Source of the DNA: Melioribacteraceae bacterium
GTDB taxonomy: Bacteria > Bacteroidota > Ignavibacteria > Ignavibacteriales > Melioribacteraceae
Length of the DNA: 64,000 nucleotides
NCBI GenBank assembly: GCA_016927595.1
Contig: JAFGMI010000038.1
Span: 1 to 64,000, forward strand
Reading direction: 5' to 3'
Within the stretch, counting starts at the first letter, position 1, and the number at the start of each line of letters is the position of its first letter. A program made the position numbers and the translations under genes. Below the pieces are notes generated by a model that made no database searches, was not told where the DNA came from, and was given only the letters and a program-made list of their open reading frames with translations. Below, piece after piece: positions 1 through 9,298 of this stretch.

Positions 1-2463
1 ATTTTGGAGCTTGCCTTCGTGTTCAGAAGTCCGGATGGTAGTATTACGGGAAGAGATATCGGAGGTGGTGATATATTTGTTAATCTTTACGATGATGATT
101 TAACAGCTGAAATAATCGAACCCCCGGCTGATATAAACTTTGCTGAGAAAAATGAAAAATACATTATTACAGTAATCAGTAAAGGCGCATACGAGATTGA
201 ATTATTTGTTGACCAGGTATCTGTTAAAAAAACCACTAACGATACTCTGTATTACGGTTTTAAACCCGTGTCACCGGGGAAAGTAAAAATAAAATCCGTT
301 GCACGAGATAATAATAACAATACAGTATCAGATTCATTATACTACATCGTACGAGGCGAAACGGTGTCTCAGTCTTTACCGGACGGACTCTCGCACGGTA
401 TTAATTATATTGATGATTCAACCGTTACACTTGTATTGTACGCGCCCCTCAAGGAGTTTGTTTATGTTATCGGCGATTTTTCAGATTGGGAGCCCGATCC
501 GGTTTATGAAATGAAACTGGATGATGATCGGTCAACCTTTTGGCTCACTATAGAGGGACTCGAAAAGAATAAAGAGTATGGTTTCCAGTACCTCATTGAT
601 GAATATCTCCTGATACCCGATCCGTATGCGGAAAAGGTGCTCGATCCGTGGAATGATAAGTATATACCAACTTCCGTATATCCGGATCTTAAGGAATACC
701 CGATCGGGAAAACAACAGGCATAGTATCTGTATTCGAAACAGGGGAAAACGATTTCGTTTGGTCTGCTCAAAATTATGACCGGCCCGAAAAAGAAAATCT
801 TGTTATCTATGAATTGCTGGTGAGGGATTTTGTATCAACTCACAGTTACAAAACCCTTATCGATACCTTAGATTACTTTGTTAAACTGGGTGTTAATGCA
901 ATTGAATTGATGCCGGTTAATGAATTTGAAGGGAACGAGAGCTGGGGCTACAACCCGATGATGTACTTTGCACCGGATAAGTACTATGGTACATCACAGG
1001 ACCTGAAAGCATTCATCGATGCAGCTCATACCAAAGGCATTGCAGTTATTATGGATATTGTGCTGAATCACGCTTACGATTTGAATCCGATGGTCAGAAT
1101 GTATTTTGATGATGCCGGTAACAGACCCTCGCCGGATAATCCCTGGTTTAATATAGCCTCGCCAAATACCGTTTACAGCTGGGGCTATGATTTTAATCAT
1201 GAGAGCCAGGCTACTAAAGACTTCGTTGACCGGGTGAATAAATTCTGGTTAACGGAGTATAAGTTCGATGGATTCAGATTCGATTTCACAAAGGGTTTTA
1301 CTAATACACCGGGTGATGGAGGAAGGTACGATGCTTCCCGGATTAATATTCTTAAAAGAATGGCAGATAAAATATGGGAAGCAGATCCCGATGCGTACAT
1401 AATACTTGAACATTTTGCAGATAATAATGAAGAGAGAGAGCTCTCAAATTACGGGATGATGATCTGGGGTAATTTGAATTATAATTACAATGAAGCAACC
1501 ATGGGTTACAATGAGGGCGGAAAATCAAATTTTTCAGGCATATCGTATAAGACCCGCGGATGGACTAATCCTAATTTGGTGGGTTATATGGAGAGTCACG
1601 ACGAAGAACGGTTAATGTACAAGAATATGCAATACGGAAATGCCTCGGATGATTATAATATACAGGATCTTTATACTGCAGTGAACAGAATAAAGCTTGC
1701 CTCGGCTTTCTTTTATACTGTTCCGGGACCGAAAATGTTATGGCAGTTTGGCGAACTAGGCTATGACTATTCGATCGAATATAACGGTAGAGTCGGCAAT
1801 AAACCGATACGTTGGGATTATTACGATGATATCAATAGACTCAACCTGTACAAAACGATTTCTGCTTTGATTTACCTTAAAAGAAATTATGATGTGTTCA
1901 GTACAACAGATTACTCAATTGATTTTACAGGTCCGGTTAAAAAGATAAATCTTAATCACGGTGCTATGAGTGCTACAGTGGTGGGAAATTTTGACGTTGT
2001 TGAACGAAGCATTAATCCTGAATTTCAGTTTGAAGGCACCTGGTATGACTATTTTACCGCTGCATCTGTTTATGTATCCGACACGCAGGCTCCCTTAGTG
2101 TTAATGCCCGGAGAATTTAAAATATTTACAAGTAAAAAATTACCAGCACCCGAAGAGGGTATTCTCACATACATAAGTACCCCAAACAATGGCATTCCCG
2201 GAGATTTTATTCTTCACCAGAATTATCCTAATCCATTTAATCCCGTGACTAATATTATATACTCTGTTGCAGAAATCTCAGCTGTTGACATTAAAATTTA
2301 TGATATACTGGGTAGACAGGTCGTAACTTTGGTTAATGAAATAAAATTGCCAGGTGAATATTCAGTGGAATTTGATGGAAGTAAATTGTCATCGGGCATT
2401 TATTATTATAAATTAAATGCAGGCAGCTTTACTGCCGTAAAGAAAATGATGCTGATAAAATAA
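1..2463 (+). CDS. Secreted GH13 alpha-amylase-family glycosidase with T9SS C-terminal domain (5' end outside window)
   Basis: The frame is open from the first base, so the start lies upstream of the window. Counting from the codon at position 4, an Ig-like/CBM48-type module (about 125-215) precedes a GH13 (beta/alpha)8 barrel (about 260-650). Conserved GH13 regions are visible: DIVLNH at 351, FDGFRFD with nucleophile Asp427, IILEH with acid/base Glu469, and ESHDE with transition-state Asp533. The last 80 residues carry NYPNPFNPVT, the hallmark of a type IX secretion sorting domain, so the enzyme is expected to be exported and surface-bound or released. It probably cleaves or rearranges alpha-glucans; the exact specificity (amylase, pullulanase or branching enzyme) cannot be read from the motifs. 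Confidence 0.9.
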   Translation: MLELAFVFRSPDGSITGRDIGGGDIFVNLYDDDLTAEIIEPPADINFAEKNEKYIITVISKGAYEIELFVDQVSVKKTTNDTLYYGFKPVSPGKVKIKSVARDNNNNTVSDSLYYIVRGETVSQSLPDGLSHGINYIDDSTVTLVLYAPLKEFVYVIGDFSDWEPDPVYEMKLDDDRSTFWLTIEGLEKNKEYGFQYLIDEYLLIPDPYAEKVLDPWNDKYIPTSVYPDLKEYPIGKTTGIVSVFETGENDFVWSAQNYDRPEKENLVIYELLVRDFVSTHSYKTLIDTLDYFVKLGVNAIELMPVNEFEGNESWGYNPMMYFAPDKYYGTSQDLKAFIDAAHTKGIAVIMDIVLNHAYDLNPMVRMYFDDAGNRPSPDNPWFNIASPNTVYSWGYDFNHESQATKDFVDRVNKFWLTEYKFDGFRFDFTKGFTNTPGDGGRYDASRINILKRMADKIWEADPDAYIILEHFADNNEERELSNYGMMIWGNLNYNYNEATMGYNEGGKSNFSGISYKTRGWTNPNLVGYMESHDEERLMYKNMQYGNASDDYNIQDLYTAVNRIKLASAFFYTVPGPKMLWQFGELGYDYSIEYNGRVGNKPIRWDYYDDINRLNLYKTISALIYLKRNYDVFSTTDYSIDFTGPVKKINLNHGAMSATVVGNFDVVERSINPEFQFEGTWYDYFTAASVYVSDTQAPLVLMPGEFKIFTSKKLPAPEEGILTYISTPNNGIPGDFILHQNYPNPFNPVTNIIYSVAEISAVDIKIYDILGRQVVTLVNEIKLPGEYSVEFDGSKLSSGIYYYKLNAGSFTAVKKMMLIK

Positions 2464-2488
2464 AACCATCACAATTCTGTTTAGAGTT

Positions 2489-2944
2489 ATGAAAAGTTAT
2501 TTTCTTGAATTGTTTCAGTATAATGACTGGGCAAACGAACAACTGATTTCGGTAATGGAAAAATATGAACAGTTTCCCGAAAGGTGTTTGCAGTTATTCT
2601 CACATATTATTTCAGTTCAGGATGTATGGTTCGAAAGAATTAATGAAAACCATGACTGGAATATTGATATCTGGGATCTTTATTCAATTCAGGAATGCAA
2701 GGTATTGTCGGGTCAAAGCTCTGTTAACTGGCTTAAATTTATAAGAAATACGAAAGAGAAAGATTTTGATAAACTTATTAAGTATAAAAGCACAAAGGGT
2801 AACAATTACGAATCTCCAGTTTTTGAAATCTGTGCCCATGTAATAAACCATTCAACCTATCACAGGGGTCAGGTAAACCAACTCCTTGCACAAAATGGTA
2901 TTGAAGTGCCGGGCACGGATTTTATATTCTATACAAGAATTTAG
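2489..2944 (+). CDS. DinB/YfiT-family putative metal-dependent protein
   Basis: A 151-residue protein of typical DinB-superfamily length. It starts with the family-like FQYNDWANEQL helix. It has the three spaced histidines expected for a metal site: one in LFSHIIS (about residue 39) and two in HVINHSTYHRGQ near residues 117-125. Members are four-helix bundles, some acting as thiol-dependent transferases with bacillithiol or mycothiol; the substrate is unknown here. The gene lies 25 nt after the glycosidase and its stop overlaps the stop of the convergent methyltransferase gene by 4 nt. Confidence 0.8.
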   Translation: MKSYFLELFQYNDWANEQLISVMEKYEQFPERCLQLFSHIISVQDVWFERINENHDWNIDIWDLYSIQECKVLSGQSSVNWLKFIRNTKEKDFDKLIKYKSTKGNNYESPVFEICAHVINHSTYHRGQVNQLLAQNGIEVPGTDFIFYTRI

Positions 2945-3699
2945 AAAGTCAGCTGCGATAGGATAACGGCTGCGGAGCTGGCAACATTTAAAGATTCTGC
3001 CTTGCCTTTACCCGGTATGGTAATATACGTATCGGTTGCGCTTCTTGTTGATGCCGACGGTCCGTGGGTTTCGTTGGAAAAAACGATTACTGACTTTTCT
3101 TTAATGTTATAATTGAATACGTTTTCTCCATTCAAATCAGCGGTTAATATTTTATAACCATTTTCTTTTAAGAGATTAAAATTTTCCGGAAGATTCTTCC
3201 TATAATCAAATCTGATATGAAACACGGAACCCATTGTAGCTCTCAAAACCTTAGGATTGTAAATGTCCGCGGTGTCATCGCTCAGTAAAATGTCAGATAC
3301 ACCGAACCAATCACAAGTTCTTATAATGGTACCCAGATTTCCCGGATCATTGATATTATCAAGAGCTACTATAATCTTTGATTCATACCGGTTTTTTTCA
3401 CTCATCGAAGGGAAATGAAATACGGAAGCAATTCCCTGCGGATTCCTGGTGTCGGAGAGTTTCTGGAATTCATGGTTTTTGATTACTTCGAGCCGGATTT
3501 TTTTATTATCTAATGACCTGATAAAAACCTGATTGTTCTGGAAAAACTGGTTGGTACAAATAATAATTTCGCTCTTATAATTACTTTGCAAGCCTTCTTC
3601 GGTAAGTTTTTTCCCTTCGATAATAAATTTCTTTTCAGCAGCTCTGTGCTTCTTTTCAATTAGTAATGAGTAATACTTTAATTCATTTTTTGTGAGCAT
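2941..3699 (-). CDS. TrmH/SpoU-family RNA 2'-O-methyltransferase
   Basis: A 252-residue SPOUT methyltransferase. The N-terminal ~95 residues resemble the substrate-binding domain of TrmH-type enzymes. The catalytic knot carries all three SpoU motifs: DNINDPGNLGTIIRTCDWFG (motif 1, with the catalytic-type Asn and Arg), VIVFSNETHGPS (motif 2) and ITIPGKGKAESLNVASSAA (motif 3, SAM binding). It likely methylates a ribose in tRNA or 23S rRNA; which nucleotide cannot be told. It lies 11 nt downstream of the coiled-coil gene on the same strand. Confidence 0.87.
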   Translation of the reverse strand: MLTKNELKYYSLLIEKKHRAAEKKFIIEGKKLTEEGLQSNYKSEIIICTNQFFQNNQVFIRSLDNKKIRLEVIKNHEFQKLSDTRNPQGIASVFHFPSMSEKNRYESKIIVALDNINDPGNLGTIIRTCDWFGVSDILLSDDTADIYNPKVLRATMGSVFHIRFDYRKNLPENFNLLKENGYKILTADLNGENVFNYNIKEKSVIVFSNETHGPSASTRSATDTYITIPGKGKAESLNVASSAAVILSQLTF

Positions 3700-3710
3700 T
3701 TATTAGAACA

Positions 3711-5573
3711 CTAATTCTGATCCTTATTCCCGATTATATTTATTACTTTTTTGTCTAATTCCTCCCTCTCTTCATCTTTTGTCGTATAATTTTTAATATC
3801 ATCAAGCTCACGTTTATAATCGTCAACTTTCTTCTGAAAAGACTTCTCAAGGCTGATCAGCTGCGATATTTTGGTAGCATATTCCTCTCTTTCAATTTCC
3901 GCTTTAGACAGCTGTTCATTAATTTTTATTAATTCATCATTCTTTAATTCAATTTCTTCGTTAAGCTCATGCAAATTGCTTTCAAGCTTAATTATGGACT
4001 CGGATAACTCCTTGTTCTTAATCGTCATTTCATTGAAGCTTGAATTGGATTTGTTCAGTAACTCAGCTATTTCTTTTTCAACATGTGTTTTCTTTGAGTG
4101 AATAAGTTCATGTTCGCTCTGCATTTCTTTTATACTCAGCTTAAGACGATTATTCTCATCCTTTACCACCGATATCTGATTAAGCAGTCCGTCCCTCCTT
4201 TCGGTAAGTTTGGTTACTGTATTTTCGAGACCTTCTTTTTCTTTTCTTAGAACTTTAACCATACCGGTGTATTCGGAAATCAATGTTGATTTCTCCAGGA
4301 ACTGATGCTCAATATGTTTAAGCTCCTTATTCTTGTTCAGCAATAATTGTTTATAGTTTGTAATCTCAACTTTTAGTTCCTTTAACTCATCCTCAAAGTT
4401 GTCGATTGTCTCAACAAATTTTTTTTCTATCTTAAGATTGTTGTCCTCGATCTCGAATTTTCTCTCTTCAAGTGTATTGGTTTTGCTTCTCAGAATACTA
4501 AGCTGTGTTTTCAGTGCATCCTCTTCTTCACGTTTCATTATTACTACAGTTTCAATGTCGTTTTTCAGAGACTCCAGCGATTCTGTTTCTTTCACAATAC
4601 TTTCTTTCTTTCTCTCAAGTTCTTTCATCTCAGTAATCAAGTCATCAACAATCAGCATGTTTGTCTGAACATCATGTTTAACATTTTCTAATTCTGTTTT
4701 TTGAGTCATTATTTCCGCAGTCAGCTCGTCTTTTTTGAGAGAATACTCATTGTAAATTTTGTCCTTTTCGGTTAATTGTTTTGCCAGGTTAGATAAGCTT
4801 GCATCGAGATTGCTCTTAACTTCCTGGTTTGCCGATATTGTATCGTTAATGTCTTTTAATTCCTTTGTCTTTTTTGAATGATTTTCTCTCAACTGCTCAA
4901 GCTCATTGGCAACATTTAGTTTCTGTACTTTCAGCTGATCTATTTCGGAAATTATCTTCTGCAGCATTTGCTGTTTCTTTGTATTTTCAGCCTCGAGGCT
5001 GAGGGAACTTTCTTCGATCATCTCAAGTTCATTATTACTTCTTTCAATTTTATCTACAAGCGAGTCATGCTTTCGATTTGTTTCTTCAAGAGTTTTTTCA
5101 AGTTCCGATAATTGTTTGCTGAGAGCAGATACACTTTCCATACGGCTGTTTAGCTCCGTTTCAAGTTCCTTACGGGTCTGCTCTTTTACTGATAAGTTGT
5201 TTAACATTCTTTCAATGTCAATACTTCGTTCGCTTTTCAATTCGTCAAGATCTTCTATATCGCGGTTGTACCTGTCTATTTGCATCTCAAGCCGGTTTTT
5301 AGTGTTCTCCAGCTCTCTTATTTTCTTATCGAGTTCGGATATAAAAAACGACTTGTTGACTTTATCTTCATTTGCTTTGTGCAGAAATTCCTCGATAGAT
5401 TTTTCTTCTTTGGACAGTTCCGATAATTTATTGCGTGCATCACTTATTTTAGACTCTAGTTCGGACAGACTTTTCTGTCCTTCCAAAGCTTTATGTAATG
5501 AGTTTCTCAGCTCATCATTTTCCTCTAAAAGGCGGTTTAATTCGCTTTTTGTGCTGGATTTAAAAAGTGCCAT
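3711..5573 (-). CDS. Long coiled-coil protein of unknown function
   Basis: A 620-residue, strongly charged protein that is heptad-like almost from end to end (repeated E/K/L-rich runs such as RELENTKNRLEMQIDR). No ATPase head, signal peptide or membrane segment is visible, so it is not an SMC protein despite the resemblance of the arms. The ATG at 5573 is supported by an AGGAG ribosome binding site 9 nt upstream (5583-5587 on the minus strand). The first residues (MALFKSSTKSELNRLLEEN) are short and non-helical. It could be a cytoskeletal or scaffold protein, but this is only inference from composition. A 154-codon open frame on the opposite strand is a by-product of the repetitive codons. Confidence 0.75.
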   Translation of the reverse strand: MALFKSSTKSELNRLLEENDELRNSLHKALEGQKSLSELESKISDARNKLSELSKEEKSIEEFLHKANEDKVNKSFFISELDKKIRELENTKNRLEMQIDRYNRDIEDLDELKSERSIDIERMLNNLSVKEQTRKELETELNSRMESVSALSKQLSELEKTLEETNRKHDSLVDKIERSNNELEMIEESSLSLEAENTKKQQMLQKIISEIDQLKVQKLNVANELEQLRENHSKKTKELKDINDTISANQEVKSNLDASLSNLAKQLTEKDKIYNEYSLKKDELTAEIMTQKTELENVKHDVQTNMLIVDDLITEMKELERKKESIVKETESLESLKNDIETVVIMKREEEDALKTQLSILRSKTNTLEERKFEIEDNNLKIEKKFVETIDNFEDELKELKVEITNYKQLLLNKNKELKHIEHQFLEKSTLISEYTGMVKVLRKEKEGLENTVTKLTERRDGLLNQISVVKDENNRLKLSIKEMQSEHELIHSKKTHVEKEIAELLNKSNSSFNEMTIKNKELSESIIKLESNLHELNEEIELKNDELIKINEQLSKAEIEREEYATKISQLISLEKSFQKKVDDYKRELDDIKNYTTKDEEREELDKKVINIIGNKDQN

Positions 5574-5680
5574 GGTATAATTCTCCTATGGCTGTTTGGA
5601 AAATTGTAAAAAATTATCATTTGCAGGTTGTATTAAAAGCAAATATATCTATTTTTGGCGAAAAATCAATTAGACAGTGT

Positions 5681-6103
5681 TTATTTAACGGTTTTAAGAG
5701 AAAGGATATAGGTGCTTACACTAAGTCCGATAAGCAGTAAAACTATTTTCAGCCATAAATCTTCGGCTACAAAAACACCCGAGTAACCCAGTACCAGAAG
5801 CATCATTGTAACGGCATATATTTTTGATTTGACCGTCATGCCTCTTTTTTCGCGATAGTTCAGTATAAACTTTCCCAGATATTTATTTGTTAAGAGCCAC
5901 ACATAAAATTTTTCGGAACTTCTTGCGAAGCAGGCAGCCGCTATCAGTAAAAAAACCGTTGTGGGCATCAACGGTAGGAAAGCACCTATAATTCCCAGTA
6001 CAACATTAACCCACCCGATGAAAATCAGTGTTGCTTTCAGAGAAGAACTTGTGGTTATTTTTATTTGCGACTTGTCTATATTGTCAAATTTCGGTTTCTT
6101 CAT
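5681..6103 (-). CDS. YbaN-family (DUF454) inner-membrane protein
   Basis: A 140-residue membrane protein. About four hydrophobic stretches and the conserved core VLGIIGAFLPLMPTTVFLL followed by AACFARSS and YREKRGM are typical of the DUF454/YbaN family. Function in the family is unknown. The first ~20 residues are a short polar cytoplasmic tail. The gene sits 7 nt downstream of rmlA and is probably co-transcribed with it. Confidence 0.85.
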   Translation of the reverse strand: MKKPKFDNIDKSQIKITTSSSLKATLIFIGWVNVVLGIIGAFLPLMPTTVFLLIAAACFARSSEKFYVWLLTNKYLGKFILNYREKRGMTVKSKIYAVTMMLLVLGYSGVFVAEDLWLKIVLLLIGLSVSTYILSLKTVK

Positions 6104-6110
6104 CTGTAAA

Positions 6111-6974
6111 TTAATCTTCGAGTACTCTTTTTAAATAATTCTTATAGAAACAGTCCGGAAGAGATTGTACCAAATCTTCGAACTGAGAGTGCGATATAAA
6201 CTCTTTTTTATACGCTATCTCTTCGAGGCATGCTACTTTCAAACCCTGTCTTTCTTCAATAACACCGAAAAAGTTCGAAGCCTGCAGCAATGCTTCCGGA
6301 GTTCCCGTATCGAGCCAGGCAACTCCTCGTCCTATCATTTGTACATTCAACTGATTTTTCTCGAGATAAGTTCTGTTTACATCCGTAATTTCCAACTCGC
6401 CTCTGGCTGATGGTTTTAGTTTCTTTGAAATTTCAACCACCTGATTGTCATAAATATATAGCCCGGGCACCGCAAATTTCGATTTAGGTTTCCGAGGTTT
6501 TTCCTCTATTGATATCGCTTTTCCGTCTTTATCGAATTCAACTATTCCGTAACGCTGGGGATCGTTGACCTGGTAAGCGAAAATAGTGCCTCCGCTTGTA
6601 TGATTGTTAAACGCATCGTATAAAAAGTTAAACTTACCGTAGAAAATATTATCACCCAGAACCAGTGTTACTGAATCATCCCCGATGAATTCTTCACCCA
6701 AAATGAAAGCCTCGGCAATTCCGTTCGGAGCAGGTTGAACTTTGTATTCAATTCTTAATCCGATCTGACTTCCGTTGCCGAAAAGCTGTTTGTATAAGGG
6801 TATTGTTTCGACGTTTGAAATTATTAATAATTCCTTTATTCCTCCCAGCATGAGAAGTGATAAAGGATAATATATTAATGGTTTGTCGTATATAAGGGTT
6901 AGCTGTTTGCTGTAAACCTTAGTGATCGGATACAGCCTGCTCCCGGCTCCGCCCGCAAGTACTATGCCTTTCAT
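6111..6974 (-). CDS. rmlA: Glucose-1-phosphate thymidylyltransferase
   Basis: A 287-residue nucleotidyltransferase that makes dTDP-glucose from dTTP and glucose-1-phosphate, the first step of dTDP-L-rhamnose and related sugar synthesis. It opens with MKGIVLAGGAGSRLYPITK (pyrophosphorylase signature), followed by KQLTLIYDKPLIYYPLS. Further on are LGDNIFYG (catalytic Asp), IEEKPRKPKS and WLDTGTPEALLQASNF, all characteristic of RmlA rather than GalU. Length agrees with the family. No rmlBCD partners lie in the window; neighbours are a DUF454 membrane protein and a secreted protein of unknown role. Confidence 0.93.
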   Translation of the reverse strand: MKGIVLAGGAGSRLYPITKVYSKQLTLIYDKPLIYYPLSLLMLGGIKELLIISNVETIPLYKQLFGNGSQIGLRIEYKVQPAPNGIAEAFILGEEFIGDDSVTLVLGDNIFYGKFNFLYDAFNNHTSGGTIFAYQVNDPQRYGIVEFDKDGKAISIEEKPRKPKSKFAVPGLYIYDNQVVEISKKLKPSARGELEITDVNRTYLEKNQLNVQMIGRGVAWLDTGTPEALLQASNFFGVIEERQGLKVACLEEIAYKKEFISHSQFEDLVQSLPDCFYKNYLKRVLED

Positions 6975-6985
6975 TTTAATTTCCC

Positions 6986-7786
6986 TTAATCATATACTGT
7001 AAAAAATCCGGATTTAATCAGTACTTCGTCTTCGTTATAGACCGAAAATTTATAATCGCCCGGTTGTGTGAATGTATAACTGAAGAACGCATCATTCCAA
7101 TCGGGATTCAAACTGTACTTTTTCGATTCCACGAATTCATCGTACTGGAATGCACGGTTCTTTTTTCTCCAGACATCTACCAGAAATTTGGATGTGTTAA
7201 GTGGCTTGTAATTATTTAACTGAATAAATACTTTGTTGCCGCCTCTGCTGATTGAAGTTGATCTCATAACACCGAGTGTTTCGCCGCCGACTAAGATTTT
7301 TTTACAGAATGTAATTTTACAATCATCATAGTAGGCGCTGCTTGTATTTCTGACCGGGTTTATAAATGATTCTTCGAATTTAATAGTTACCTGTTCGCCA
7401 GCGATTCTTGTCTGATCGGCAGCAATAAAATAAACTTCATATTTGCCGGTTTTGGTAAACTTATAATTATATGCAACGAATTTTCTTCCGTAACCGATAT
7501 TTATGGCTTTACTGTCGAATGGTTCGTATGAGTCACCCTCAAGTCTGTCGACGAAAAGATAAATAATATTTCCCTTAATTCTTGTTTCCTCGGGATCAAG
7601 CAGGACGTAAACAAAACTTCCCCAGGGTTTGATTTCCCACTCGTTTTTAGCCCCGATTGGTTCTCCGTCTTCAGTAAAACTGTCTGCAAAATAAACCTGC
7701 TGCGCTGATATGGTAGCGCTGATTATCAGAAAAAATAATATTGATGAAATAAATTTAATCACGCCGTTAGATTTTTTTGTTTTCAA
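6986..7786 (-). CDS. Exported protein of unknown function with two beta-sandwich-like repeats
   Basis: A 266-residue protein with an N-terminal signal peptide (hydrophobic run around residues 11-27, cleavage plausible after ISAQ). The mature part seems to contain two related halves: each has a stretch about a protein's response or posture (WGSFVYVLLD... and NKVFIQLNNY...) followed by a closing strand of the type FTKTGKYEVYFI or FTQPGDYKFSVYN. This suggests tandem Ig-like modules. It lies 11 nt upstream of rmlA on the minus strand. No function is recognised. Confidence 0.7.
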   Translation of the reverse strand: MKTKKSNGVIKFISSILFFLIISATISAQQVYFADSFTEDGEPIGAKNEWEIKPWGSFVYVLLDPEETRIKGNIIYLFVDRLEGDSYEPFDSKAINIGYGRKFVAYNYKFTKTGKYEVYFIAADQTRIAGEQVTIKFEESFINPVRNTSSAYYDDCKITFCKKILVGGETLGVMRSTSISRGGNKVFIQLNNYKPLNTSKFLVDVWRKKNRAFQYDEFVESKKYSLNPDWNDAFFSYTFTQPGDYKFSVYNEDEVLIKSGFFTVYD

Positions 7787-7849
7787 ATATACAGATTGTG
7801 GTTTTAAGATGTGAATGCAATTATGATGTCGCTTCAGGAATTATAAAAT

Positions 7850-9298
7850 TTATGATTTCCAGAAAGAAGGACTGAATATCAGCAGGATTGTAAATAATTC
7901 AAGTCTTCCCATAAGCATCAGCAATGAAAGAAACCATTTACCGAAACCGGGAATATGTGCAAAATTATAACTTGGTCCCACGCTCCCGATTGCAGGACCT
8001 ACGTTTCCAAGTGAGGTTGCTACCGAACCCATTGCCGAGAGGAAATCCATACCCACCAGCGACATCACAATCGTACCCAGAACAAAAATGAAAATATAGA
8101 AGAGGAAAAACGCCAGTATGTTTGATATTATGTCGCCTGGGACCGAAGATTCATTAAATCGGACCGGTATAATTGCCCGGGGATGTATTAAACGTTTAAG
8201 CTCCGAAAAACTGTTTTTGATAAGCAGAAGGTGACGTACTATCTTTACACCGCCGCCTGTAGAACCTGCACATCCGCCGATAAATAGTATCAGGAAGAAA
8301 ATTATCTGATATGATGATCCCCAAATTTCATAATCGGCAGTAACGTAGCCAGTGGTTGTTACCATCGAGACAACCTGAAATAAAGCATCCCTGAATGAAG
8401 TTTCCGGATTTGCATAGCCTTTAATAAACAGCGAAACGGCAATTACAATTGTGATAGTAAAAATTACTTTAAGGTAAAATTTGAATTCTTCGTTCGTCTT
8501 TAACACTGAAAATTTACCATGTAAAACATAATAATGCAGCGTAAAGTTAGTTCCTGCCAGCAACATGAATACTATTATTACATAATGAATAAAAGGCGAA
8601 TCGAAGTGTGCAATGCTAGCCTGCTTTGTTGAAAATCCCCCGGTTGCCATTGTTGTAAAAGCATGATTTACCGAATCGAATAAATCCATGCCGCCGGTCA
8701 TAAGCAAACCGATTTCAGCAATCGTTAATAAAAAGTAAATTATCCAGAGCCTCTTTGCAGTTTCGCGGATCCGCGGATGAATTTTATCCTTGGTCGGACC
8801 CGGCACTTCGGCAACAAAAAGCTGCATACCTCCTATGCCGAGTATGGGAAGAATAGCAAGTGAAAGCACTATTATACCCATGCCTCCCAGCCATTGGGTA
8901 AGACTTCGCCAGAGCAGCAGTCCGTGCGGCAGCGATTCGATATCATTAAGAATAGAAGCGCCAGTAGTTGTAAAACCCGACATTGTTTCGAAGAATGCAT
9001 CCGTGTAATTTGGAATCGAACCGTGAATTACAAACGGTATGGCGCCGAATAAAGACATAACTATCCAGCCGAGCGATACTACAATATATCCATCCCTTTT
9101 GCGAATTTCCTTTTCATGCCTGCGGGTCAGAAGGTAAATTATTAATCCGATGAGTGCTGTTGCTGATCCCGTGCTCAGCAAGATGTTCACATCGTTGTCG
9201 CTGTAGTATAATGAAAAAGGAATGCCCGCCATCATTGCCAGACCGTCCAGCATGATCAGGAAGCCAATAATATTTGCTATTAGTTTATAATTAAGCAT
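7850..9298 (-). CDS. trkH: TrkH/KtrB-family potassium uptake channel subunit
   Basis: A 482-residue membrane protein with the four-fold M-P-M layout of K+ translocating subunits. Selectivity-filter-like segments end in TTTGAS, MATGGFS, TTTGYV and LGNVGPAIGSVGP, each with the key glycine. Loops such as RSLTQWLGGMGIIVLS are typical of TrkH. Its start overlaps the trkA stop in a TGATG arrangement, so the two are translationally coupled. It should take up K+ across the inner membrane under control of the TrkA ring. Confidence 0.93.
   Translation of the reverse strand: MLNYKLIANIIGFLIMLDGLAMMAGIPFSLYYSDNDVNILLSTGSATALIGLIIYLLTRRHEKEIRKRDGYIVVSLGWIVMSLFGAIPFVIHGSIPNYTDAFFETMSGFTTTGASILNDIESLPHGLLLWRSLTQWLGGMGIIVLSLAILPILGIGGMQLFVAEVPGPTKDKIHPRIRETAKRLWIIYFLLTIAEIGLLMTGGMDLFDSVNHAFTTMATGGFSTKQASIAHFDSPFIHYVIIVFMLLAGTNFTLHYYVLHGKFSVLKTNEEFKFYLKVIFTITIVIAVSLFIKGYANPETSFRDALFQVVSMVTTTGYVTADYEIWGSSYQIIFFLILFIGGCAGSTGGGVKIVRHLLLIKNSFSELKRLIHPRAIIPVRFNESSVPGDIISNILAFFLFYIFIFVLGTIVMSLVGMDFLSAMGSVATSLGNVGPAIGSVGPSYNFAHIPGFGKWFLSLLMLMGRLELFTILLIFSPSFWKS

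Noticed and set aside
5116-5580. 154-codon open frame on the plus strand opposite the coiled-coil gene
   Set aside because: It is the antisense shadow of a repetitive, E/K/L-rich coding sequence. It has no ribosome binding site or domain, while the minus-strand gene has both.
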